DNA of 64,000 nucleotides from Aaosphaeria pasadenensis (Eukaryota > Ascomycota > Dothideomycetes > Pleosporales), in NCBI GenBank assembly GCA_022813625.1, contig JAKLMB010000023.1, forward strand, positions 496,001 through 560,000, in the 5' to 3' direction. The number at the start of each line of letters is the position of its first letter. Positions within the stretch are counted from its first letter, which is position 1. Shown one piece after another: positions 9,887 to 19,533 of this stretch. The notes beneath the pieces were generated by a model. It made no database searches. It saw only the letters and a list, made by a program, of their open reading frames with translations, and had not been told where the DNA came from. The position numbers were made by a program, and so were the translations under genes.

Positions 9887-12593
9887 CTAGTTGTCAAGAT
9901 TCGCAGTAGCCAGCAACCTCAACAGCATCCCGTTCACCGACTTGCAGCCCCATTGCACTGTCTCCTTCTCCGCTGCATTCGCAGTAATGCCCGTCTTAGA
10001 TACCACCTTCTTGAGGAAGAATTGCAGTTCCGGGATCATCTGGGGAGTGTTATCCACGTTGATAAAGACTTCCAACAATCCCTTCTCATCCCGGCCTCCT
10101 TTGGCTTTCTGTTGTGATTGGAGGATGACTGTGACTAGCAATATCTCGATGAACGTCTTCGTCTTCGGCTTTAGATGCGTAAGACTCAGATTCTTGATAC
10201 TGGTGATCGAGAGACCGTCTTTGGCGATCAGCGTTCCGTATAATTTGCCCAGGTTGACAAGTTTTCGCAGTGATACATCGGTATTGCGTTCCTCGTCCTC
10301 GTCGTCGGAGGCTTCATCGTCTCCCTTCTTCTCGCCTAGACTCTTGAAAAGATCCCACAAGGTGAATTGAAAACACTTTCTTGCCTTGTAGTCTGTGCAG
10401 AATTTTCGGGCCAAGAGCGTGTAGTAAGGATTGTAGTTTTCCTCACAGCCGGAACAGTGGACGATGACTCTGGGAATCTCCAGTTCTTGAGATTTCTTCA
10501 GATTTAGTTTCATCAGACGCATATGAGCATCCTTTGCATCGCTCGCAGACATAATCGTCACAAAGATTGCGCGACGAATATCCGTGTTCATGCGTTGCTC
10601 CCTTGCAAGTTGGAGTAGATCGACGTCGCCGTTCTCTCCATCGATACTGGTGGTAGATTCAGATACGCTGGCGGGTTTCTCCTTTGGCTGCGAGGGCTCA
10701 TTTGCCATATCATTCCTCCAACTAGCACCGACGAGCCACCATTTGCCCTTCTTGTCCGTATTCTTGACATCGGCAAGACCTATGCGCAGCGGTTCCGTGC
10801 CCTTGAGATTTCGGTTGTTCAAGGAGCCTAGATGCTTCTTCATCCTCGTTGTATGTTCGCTCACCAGCGCGGACGCTGCCACGCCGGCCTTCATTTTGTT
10901 GTTTTTCAGGTTGTTAATGGTTTCGATCATGAACTTGGTTCGCACGGGAAGGTTTTTCTCGCCAACCTGTGCGACAGATTTCTGGAGAAGGAGGACAATA
11001 TCCTTTAAAGACGTAGGATCATCCTGTCTCAATTGCGAACCGGAAATCTTTACGATCCTCAGAAGGAGCTCGGTGTTGATCTCGGACAGCTCTGCTAGGA
11101 ACAGCTTAATGTAATCGAACACCAAGTTACTGCCAACGACCTGAAATGAGTAGAGCTGTGCAATGACAGATATCAGATTGGTCGTATGTTTGCCAGCACC
11201 ATTCTTGTTGTTCTGGTAGTGCCTATCGAACTCGGCAACGATACGTTCAATCATTTGCGCAACAAAGTCGGTTCCGATCACCTTGTAGACCGCCGCAATG
11301 AACCCAGAGTGGAGAATGAGGAATGTATCTAGCAAAGACGACTCATCGGCAAGCAGTCCAAGAAGTAAATCGACAAGCGTGTTGTTGACATAGCCTCGGG
11401 CATTATTCTGATACACTTGCTCAATGTCGCGCAAAATTGAGAGTATGTTGGCCTCTGACAGCCTGTTGAGGAGACCTTGGATCTGTCGCTTGAGCCGTGC
11501 AAGAGCTTCTGCATCTGAGGATGGGGCACCTCGAAGCGCAGGCGGTATGTACTTTGTAGGTTGTTGTGACGCTGGCACCACAGGGGCCACGTAGGGATTT
11601 TCTCGAACACGCGGCTTTGGTGCTTCGGGTTCTTCTTCAAGTGCATCGTCATCGCTGCCGAAATCCTCGAAACTTCCCTCATCGTCTTCATCTTGTTCAG
11701 AGCCACTTTCACCGTCCTCTCCGTCGAGATCCTCGAGCTCGTCATCCGATCCAAAGTCATCATCATCATCATCAAAGCCCTCCTCTTCATCCGAGCTCTC
11801 TGGTGCTTTCCCCAGTGCTTTCTGTCTCTTTTGCGCAAGCCAGTCATCATCCCCACTGTCCCTCTTGCGCTTGGATGGTCGCAAAGCATCCAGTTCGTCC
11901 CCGCTGTCAAAATCTCCCAAATCTCCAAACAGATCTTCGAGACCATCATCAAATTCACCCTTAGACTTCTTTCCCTTTATACCCAACTTCTTCTCAAGCG
12001 CGGCGATTTCGGCATCCTCGTGTTCTAGTCTATCTCGGGTAGATCTCGATAATTTTGGGTTCGGTGGTGGGGAGGGTTCTTTTTGTGGTTCGGGGCGTGC
12101 TTCCTTTTGAGACTTCTTCAGGATACTCTTTGATGGTTGAGAAGGTTCCGTTTTTGAGGATGACGCCTTCGGTGGCGGTGCTTCCTCCTCACTGAAATCT
12201 GCTTCATCGTCCTCTTCCTCGGACTCTGGCTCTTGTCGGGAATATCGTGAGGCATTGCGACCTGTAGGTTGCCTCCGTTGTGACTTCTGCTCCTCTCGCT
12301 CCGCCTTCCGGCGCTCCTTGCGGTTCAACGATCCATAGTTTCGGCGTCCGTTCTTGCCTGCATTTGCAGGGTCTGAGTAAACGTTAGCTCTGACCTGTGC
12401 ACTGTGCCAAATGCATCAAGTCGCTGCCAATAGACCCAAGGCCATCGCAAGAAACTATGGCTTCTGTCCCAGCATTTGCGACATCTTGGCCAGTCTTTGA
12501 ATCCAAAAAGACGCACAGTGAACAAGTAGACATACCGAATTTATCACGAAGTTCTTTTGGCAACTTTGGGCCCGAGAATTGTCGTTGGCGCAT
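9887..12593 (-). CDS. SGD1: Nucleolar MIF4G/MA3 protein Sgd1 (NOM1)
   Basis: Two exons, 12536-12593 and 9887-12357, give 842 aa. The intron of 178 nt (12358-12535, GTATGT...TGCAG) joins KLPKELRDKFG to KNGRRNYGSLNRKERR, the conserved start of the family. Sgd1/NOM1 is a nucleolar protein needed for 18S rRNA processing and 40S biogenesis and binds the Fal1/eIF4A-III helicase through its MIF4G domain. Residues about 30-290 are basic then strongly acidic (Asp/Glu/Ser-rich). A MIF4G repeat runs from about 305 to 500 (LKRQIQGLLNRLSEANI, GFIAAVYKVIGTDFVAQMI). An MA3 domain runs from about 610 to 740 (RRAIFVTIMSASDAKDAHMR). Sequence between the first exon and the conserved block was assigned to the intron because it breaks the frame. 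Confidence 0.93.
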
Positions 12594-12824
12594 CGCGCAT
12601 GGAACATCTGTCGTGAGAGCCCAGGAAAAAAGTTCGAGACTAGAAACTTTTTGGAGGATCCGACCACCCATGCGAGTTCCCTTGTCCGTTTTCCCAGGCC
12701 CGCGGCCCCGCGCCCTGGCGCCTCCCACCGCCCACGCGATTGCCTCCAACCTTAATTCCAACCTCACACGCCTTCCGCAAAGACCACCGTCGTGAGGAAG
12801 GAACGGGCGAAACCCCTGCCCAAT
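12594..12824. promoter_or_regulatory. Bidirectional promoter between NOM1 and SRP14
   Basis: The ATGs of NOM1 (minus) and SRP14 (plus) are only 231 bp apart and point away from each other, so the interval must carry both promoters. It is GC-rich in its right half, with a run of short C-rich words near 12700-12730. No TATA box is evident. Confidence 0.6.
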
Positions 12825-13316
12825 ATGGCCGACGCACATTTGACAAATGATGAGGTAAATTTCAGAGAGCAGGTGCCATTGAAACAGCGCGGCTAAGAAA
12901 ACGTACAGTTCTTCGCCCAATTAGCGAGTCTCTTCGAGCACAATCGCAAAACAGGGCACGGCACCGTGTATCTGACGCAAAAGCGACTCGCATATGGAAC
13001 CGATGCATCTGCTGAAGCAAAAGCGGAAGATCCATTATGGGACGCCCATCCCGAACAACCTCTACCGATCCTGATTCGAGCGTCGAACAATAAATCATCG
13101 AAAAGGAAGGGCGCGGGCAGACCTGGCTCAGAGCGCGCTAATGCTACGAAAACGAAGACGTCTACGGTGGTCCAGCCTGATCAATTGGAGGCATTTTATG
13201 TCCGGTACGCGGAGGCCTGCAGGGCCGGAATGAGTGGGTTGAAGAAGAGGGATCGCACGAAGAAGAAGAAGGATAAGAAGAAGAAAAAGGGAGCTGCTGG
13301 TGAAGTCAAGGGATGA
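12825..13316 (+). CDS. SRP14: Signal recognition particle subunit SRP14
   Basis: Exon 1 is only 30 nt (12825-12854, MADAHLTNDE). A 54-nt intron (12855-12908, GTAAAT...TACAG) is followed by exon 2 at 12909-13316, for 145 aa in total. SRP14 forms the Alu-binding part of the cytosolic signal recognition particle, which in higher fungi pauses translation during targeting to the endoplasmic reticulum. Family blocks are visible: FFAQLASLFEHNRKTGHGTVYLTQKRLAYG, split here as two adjacent stretches, then DPLWDAHPEQPLPILIRA and STVVQPDQLEAFYVRYAEAC...GMSGLKKRDR. The C-terminus is a Lys-rich RNA-binding tail. Confidence 0.96.
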
Positions 13317-13635
13317 AGCACTGGAAAGAGGAAATTCTTGAATAATCCAAAAGTCCGATGGACGTCGCCCACATCCTTTCGCCATTAATACGGTGCACGA
13401 TCGGTACCATTTCCATGGTGCAATGTTAATAGAGGGCAGCGATAGGCGGCTCTCCCTCACATGAGCAACACCTATCGCGTAGGGAAGCGGAAGAAGAATC
13501 GGGCAAGACAACATTCATGTCAGACAATTCAGATCAATATCGAGAAGATTATGGCGCATACGACGCCTGAAGAAGTCACTTCCTCATATCACCAATTGGA
13601 CTCATTATGACTCTCCTTGATTGTGCCACAAGAAA
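13317..13635. other. Convergent 3' region of SRP14 and the dioxygenase-like gene
   Basis: The region lies between two stop codons facing each other. It should contain both polyadenylation sites. No gene is seen. Confidence 0.5.
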
Positions 13636-14379
13636 CTACGTAGGCTTGCTGCTTTTGAATATCTTGAAACTAAGAGGCAAGGGCTGCCCCATCCACGTTG
13701 CTCGCTGTGAATGGTCTCTTTCCTCTTCGTCCGTATTAGGATGGATAAGTGCTGACAATGGGCCTCGATTGATCACAAGCCAGGGAATGAATGCTCCGAA
13801 TTGCTCTAATGTTTTCATCAGTTACAGCTCCTCTTTTCTCCGGATATGAATGCCATACCAGGTGTGAAGATGTTCACTTCGAACATGGCCACGGGGTGTG
13901 GACCGATAGGTCTGTCCCATACTCTATAGATGCGCAGCTCAGGAACTACAGTACCATTGGTTAATCTCGGCTCCATGTTTCCTATAGAGAGTGTCCTTAC
14001 ATTCGCGCCGTATCCGTTCCCATAGTTCGTGTGCAAACTTTGTCTCTTCTGGGTCACTCTGGAAATAATAGATGTGCACACTAACACACCGTGAGTACGT
14101 GACCAGTCCAGCAACAAGTGAACAAACTTACTCGAACCCGGCTCGGTCACCGTTGGTAATCGGGTGGACGAAGGCATTATATGCGTCGCTCTTCTTCTCT
14201 GCGGGGGGATTTATGAATGATTTGCCATCTGCGGCTTTGTCACTGGAGGCATGGTCAGATACAAAGCCCAATGACGACAAAGTTTGGGGACATGCGGAGA
14301 CCACTCACTTTGGTAGAGGTTCGAGACCTTCATACCCTTGTAATGGAGATGGATACGTATAAAGACTTGGGTCGGCCAT
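13636..14379 (-). CDS. DOPA 4,5-dioxygenase family protein
   Basis: Five small exons (14309-14379, 14132-14242, 14001-14080, 13859-13945, 13636-13805) join to 172 aa after removal of four introns of 51-66 nt. The rebuilt protein has the family's spaced histidines: FDVHIYYFQ near the start of the domain, then FPELRIYRVWDRPIGPHPVAMFE, QFGAFIPWLVINRGPLS, LIHPNT and DHSQRATWMG. The fungal enzyme first described in Amanita cleaves L-DOPA extradiol-fashion on the way to betalain-like pigments. Most ascomycete members have no proven substrate, so only the fold and metal-dependent dioxygenase chemistry are safe to infer. No signal peptide, so probably cytosolic. It is divergent from the AsnRS gene, with 870 bp between them. 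Confidence 0.9.
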
Positions 14380-15249
14380 TTGTGAATCTGCTTAACTGAG
14401 AGTGCTGTGTAGACTTTTGACTGTGTTGGGGAATGATCTGGGTTGTATATAAATGTCATTGTATTGCTGTTTGTCAGCGCGGAATTGGGAAACTACAGTG
14501 TATGATGCTAGCGACTGACACAATTACGAATCCGGTAGGTACTTAGGCAGCCTCTGTGTATGTATTTTCCATGGAAAGTTCAAGTAATATCATGATTCTA
14601 TACAGTATCCAACCTCTACCACAAGTATCACAACATGCCTACTATATAAATACCTCCCCTGTTCCTGCATAGAGTACCAGGACGTTACACGGGACGGTCT
14701 TATCTAACGCCACACTCTACGCCACAGCTTATCAGAGGAAGCAGCAGCGCATCATGTTTTACAACGACGGCATGAAACCAATGACTCACGAAGACAATTC
14801 CCGATACTTCATCTATTAAGGTCTCGGGTTCTGAGACTGTTCGGTTCGTTATCTCATTAACTATAACAAAGTAAAACAAAGCAAAGGGTCACCTTTGGAG
14901 ACGCAAGGTGCGTCAGTTTAGCCACATTGGAGGGGTCCGAGGGGGTCCCTTCCTCCCGAATCAACGCGCCCCCCACCAACGAATCAACTGATGACTCCTC
15001 CGACCCAAATTACTTACATATTTCTTAGGACAACTAAACGCAAACCATCTCCCACAAATCTCCCCCATACAATTGACCAACAGCTCCATCGCTCTTTTGC
15101 CGGCAAAAGGTTCGTCTTGCGATCTCTCCGACTGCGCTGCTATCCAATTGATCAATCCAGCCATACTATTGCACTCCCACTGATCCAAACAGCACTGTTT
15201 AGTATCCAATCTCTCCCCACAGTCTCCGCACATCGACCCCACTGCCGCC
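14380..15249. promoter_or_regulatory. Divergent promoter region, dioxygenase-like gene / AsnRS
   Basis: This 870-bp gap separates two genes transcribed away from each other. It contains a TATATAAATA element at about 14643-14652 on the plus strand, a 21-codon ORF about 100 bp downstream (14754-14819), and a pyrimidine-rich stretch before the AsnRS ATG. An ATG at 14991 opens a frame that overlaps the AsnRS start in another phase (see findings). Confidence 0.5.
14754..14819 (+). CDS. Possible 21-residue small ORF
   Basis: An ATG-to-TAA frame of 21 codons (first residues MFYNDGMKPMTHEDNS) begins about 100 bp after a plus-strand TATATAAATA. Nothing in the short peptide is recognisable. It could be a chance ORF or part of a leader. 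The position behind a TATA-like element is the only reason for listing it. Confidence 0.15.
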   Translation: MFYNDGMKPMTHEDNSRYFIY

Positions 15250-17290
15250 ATGGCGGACACAACATACTACATCGACGAGGATGTCGGCCAGGACATTCCG
15301 GAGCAGACTGGCTCGGAAGAGCTCCCCTACAAGTCCTTGGGATTCGCCGTCCTCACCCGCACTGAGGCACCCAAATTCCTTACGCGCAAAAGTGTGACCG
15401 GAGAGGTTCCCGAGGGTTCAGACGCCAGTGTGCGATTGGAGTACAAGCCGGTCGCAAAGGCTGCGCTCAAGAAGGCTGTCAACTACGCAAAGGCGCAACA
15501 GAAGAAGGCGGAAAGCGCACAAAAGCAGCTCGCAGAGCGTGCCAAGGTCGAGGCCGACAGGAAGAAGGTGCTCGACGAGGCCAAGAAGATTGTCATCGAG
15601 GAAGACAAGAGCCTGCCCGAGCCTATCAAGATCAAGTTGGATGATACCAACTCAGAGAAGATCAAGCTGGGCAACAGTGAGGGCGTCAAGGGCACACGAG
15701 TGAGGGTCTTCGGTCGTGTCCACCGTGAGCGACGTCAGAAAGAGAACATGTTCATTACACTCCGTGATGGATACGGCCAGATGCAGGTCATTCTCCAGGG
15801 CCAACTCGCAAAGACATACGATGCGCTCACACTGACACGTGAGACGAGCATGGAGATCTTAGGCGAACTGAAAGAGGTGCCCGCAGGAGCCCATGCCCCT
15901 AACGGCCGCGAGCTTCATGCCGATTTCTACAAGATCCATCCTGGATGGAGGGCAGCAGGTGGTGATGATGCCATTACCAACAGGGTACGTTGCTAGGGAC
16001 AGAACTATGGTCTCGGTGTTCTTAGCTGACGATATCACTTTAGGTTTCGAAAGATACCGAGCACGCGACACTTCTCGACTTGCGCCACCTTGTAATCCGA
16101 GGAGAGACAGCCTCGAAGATTCTGATCATTCGTGATGCTGTTGAATTCGCATTCAACCAGGTTTTCAAGGAGCTCAGAATGCGCAAAGTGAGCCCACCGG
16201 CGCTTGTGCAAACACAAGTGGAGGGCGGCTCCACCCTCTTCAAATTCCAATACTACAACGAGGAGGTACGTAGATAGCTTTCCTGCCTGCAGTTGGAAAC
16301 TACAACCCGTTTCTCTGGTGGAATATTCGGACTGTGGATGAAGCGGCCCTGTTATAGCCAGGGGCATTTGATTCGAACAGTGCTAATTTTGAACTTCATC
16401 CGTAGGCTTTCCTCACTCAGTCTTCCCAGCTTTACCTCGAGACCTGTCTCCCATCTCTTGGTGACGTTTACTGTAAGGGTTTCTTTGGTACTCGTCACTG
16501 AAATCGGTACTAATTCGTTCAGGCATTGAGAAATCTTTCCGTGCTGAGAAGTCTCTCACCCGTCGACATCTTGCCGAGTACACCCACATTGAAGGCGAGC
16601 TCGATTACATCACCTTCAACGACCTTCTTGATCACTTGGAGCACGTCATCTGCCGCGTTCTCGAAATCTCCATGGCCGACCCAACCATCAAGCAATACAT
16701 CTTGGACCTCAACCCCGAGTTCCAGACACCAGAGAGGCCTTTCAAGCGCATGAAGTACACTGATGCCATCGACTGGCTCAACGAGCATAGCATCCCCAAC
16801 GAGGACGGAGAACCACACAAGTTTGGTGACGATATCGCCGAGGCTGCTGAGCGAAGAATGACCGACATCATCAACCGACCAATCTTCCTCACCCACTTCC
16901 CCGCCGAGATCAAGGCCTTCTACATGCAGAAAGACCCTGAAGACACTCGTGTCACCGAGAGTGTGGACTGTCTGATGCCCGGCGTTGGTGAGATTATTGG
17001 CGGTAGCATGAGGATGTACGACTACGATGAGCTCATGGCTGCCTACGCAAAGGAAGGAATCTCGCCAGCTGACTACTACTGGTACACTGACCAGCGAAAG
17101 TGAGTAACAGAGCACAGCGCTCTCAAACCCAGCAGAATCAGTTTGTGCTAACATTTCGAACAGGTATGGTACCTCTCCCCACGGCGGTTACGGATTCGGA
17201 TTCGAGCGCTTCCTCGCCTGGCTCTGCAAGCAGCACACCGTTCGTGACACTTGCTTGTACCCGCGTTACTTCGGACGCTGCAAGCCTTGA
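15250..17290 (+). CDS. DED81: Asparagine--tRNA ligase, cytoplasmic
   Basis: Five exons (15250-15984, 16044-16265, 16406-16472, 16523-17099, 17164-17290) encode 575 aa, with introns of 59, 140, 50 and 64 nt. It is a class IIb aminoacyl-tRNA synthetase that charges tRNA-Asn in the cytosol. A eukaryote-specific N-terminal region of about 130 residues contains a Lys/Ala-rich coiled coil (QQKKAESAQKQLAERAK). It is followed by the OB-fold anticodon domain (GTRVRVFGRVHRERRQ, MFITLRDGYGQMQVIL). The catalytic domain has VQTQVEGGSTLFKF, motif 2 SFRAEKSLTRRHLAEYTH, and motif 3 GYGFGFERFLAWL. The segment RVTESVDCLMPGVGEIIGGS is characteristic of AsnRS rather than AspRS. Start at MADTTYYIDED as in homologues. 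Confidence 0.96.
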
Positions 17291-19533
17291 TCTCCACTTC
17301 ACTTTTCACTGCCGAAAAGGTCCTTTCTTTCTTAGCTGTTTCAACGGTGTGGTGGCATTTTAGATCTTCGACAGTGCATGCCCTATCGTACAGATGGAAC
17401 ACACGAATCACGTATTCGTACGACCTCGCCCGTCAATCAATCAAGACTGAACGGTAAGAAGTATAATCTTCTTGATTCCCCATCTCTCGACACGCACATG
17501 GCAAATCATGCCATGCCATGTCATGCCATTAGAACCCCGTTGTGGTGTATGTAGTACAAACAAATTCAAATATCTTTTCCAAAACATATCCAATCAAGGG
17601 ACTTTCCACACATCATTATGTTGCAATTGTCTCACAAAAAAAGATGAAATACACCCGTCATCGTAGCAGTTACTTCCTAGAGACTCGATGACCCCCCACC
17701 CCCACTCGGGAAAAAATGAACTTCAGCCTCACAGAATAGTCTCGTATAACGCATCTCCCTCGACCTGGATGGATACTCCATAAGCTGTCTGTCTGCATTG
17801 CCCCTCCCTTCCCTTCAGCCCGCCAGCCTCCCCAACGTTGTCTTCCCCACCCCACGAATCAAACCCGCTCCGAACCCTCCGAGCCCTACCTAGCACCTAC
17901 TCCCCGAATACCCCGAACATCGGGCCTTCCCGGTCCATCCCATCCCTCCCCTCCCCTCCCCTTCCCTTCCACAGTCTTCGTAAGTGGTGAGCTGAGCTGA
18001 AAACTGGATGGACAAGACGCACTACCATCGAGCTGGGCTGAGCTGAGCCTCGTCGACTCGTCACCCGTAGCCGTTATGCATCCATCTCATCCCCCAGCCT
18101 CCAGCCTCCAGCCGTGCATAGTCGACAGAAAACAAGGTTGGGTTTGTCAGTTAACTAAGCGCGCGCATGCCTGAACTTCACCCAGTCCCCCAGTACCCAG
18201 TCACCCACGCTGCGTCGTTTGATGTAGACCAAACACACACACGCACATGCGGTATAATGAGGAAAGGCCATGAGCGGTGCGGTGCTCCTGGTGCCGATAT
18301 GAGCTTCGATGGGGGGTGTTAGACCGGAGGGCTGGAGTCTAGAACGTCGGGGTGTGCTCGTGGGTAGCTCGGGCTTTTGACGCGTTTTATGGTGCCGTTT
18401 TTTTGCTTGTATTTGTTGGGGGGTTGGGGGGTGATTTCGGACCGGGGGGAGGGAGGGTGGCATGTTTGGTGTTTGCGTTAGTTACTTGTTTTCTTTTTTG
18501 TTTGGGGTGATGGGGAGAGGGCGTGGGAGGGTAAGTGAAGAGGTCGAGACTGTGAGAGTAGTAGATAGATGGCAAAGAGACACGATTTGATGCACGCTGC
18601 TGAAGACTGTTGATGATATCGATGCAAAATACACGTTATGTTTTCTACCTGATTTGCACCCGATCGACCTCGAAAGGAGGCCTGACATATACCTAGATAT
18701 GTCCTGTCCTGTGTTATCGCACTGCCTAGACTACATGAAATTTTGATGTTGGGCTGGCTCCAAAGCAAGCAAATGAGCTCAAGCCACACAGGAAAAAAAG
18801 GGAGAACAATTTGTCTCATGCTGGGAATGAAACCTCCTCCTTCTCTGTGCCTGCTGCAATGAACTGATTTGCGCAGAGCACGAAGCTCAAGCTGGAAGAT
18901 TCGACAAAAAGGAAATGATGGATTATGACCTCCCGATACCACTGTTGCAAAAAGGAGAAGGGGTACACACTGAGAGTACTGGTGAGGAGGCAATTCTGAG
19001 TCCCAGATGGAAAAAAAACCAAGGACTGGTCGGACTGATGGTGGAAAAAGTGTCGCATGTCGCAAGGAAGAGAAAGGAAAACGCCAGATGGGAAGATACC
19101 AAGGGCTCCGTACCAGGAGCAGGTCCCAAGAGTCTCGAGAGATCGATCAACCGACAATTGGAGCCAAAAAGGGGGGGGAGAGGATATGAAAAGAGGTTTC
19201 TGAAAAGAGATGCCGGTAAAACTCCACGCTATGCAACTCGGCGGATAGAGAGATAATGCAACGAGAGCGCTGTTGGAAGCTCTCAAAACCCGCGGAGAAA
19301 CCATGTCCTACCGTCCTTGTCGCAGAATGAGGAAATAATGTTTGTGTGAGTGGATGAAGACAATGATGAAAAGTGTGAGGTGGTAGCAAAGGAGAGTTAA
19401 CTCTCGTGCACACGAAACCGCAAATGCAGGTCTGCTGAAATGGCAAGATGAACAACGTCACCTGTGCCACGTTGTAAACATATTCCGGAAATGCGGAATC
19501 ACGGTCGATGGGGCCATCTCAAGTGCGCTGTCC
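17291..19533. other. 2.2-kb convergent intergenic region with low-complexity tracts
   Basis: This lies between the 3' ends of AsnRS (plus) and Rco1 (minus). It contains repeated ATGCC words at about 17507-17527, a C/T tract of CCCTC/CCCCTCC units at about 17940-17970, GCTGA repeats at about 17990-18045, and a G-rich stretch at about 18415-18460. Several ORFs of up to 195 codons on the minus strand look like translated low-complexity DNA and match no family. I see no structural RNA. Confidence 0.5.

Noticed and set aside
13959..14177. Continuous 119-codon reading of the dioxygenase-like gene across its introns
   Set aside because: Reading through 13946-14000 and 14081-14131 destroys the conserved order; GT-AG introns there restore the family motifs.
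16519..17154. 211-codon minus-strand ORF opposite AsnRS
   Set aside because: Antisense to the AsnRS catalytic domain, with no independent features.
18478..19065. 195-codon minus-strand ORF
   Set aside because: Low-complexity composition, no family features, and it overlaps other frames of similar length in the same low-complexity region.
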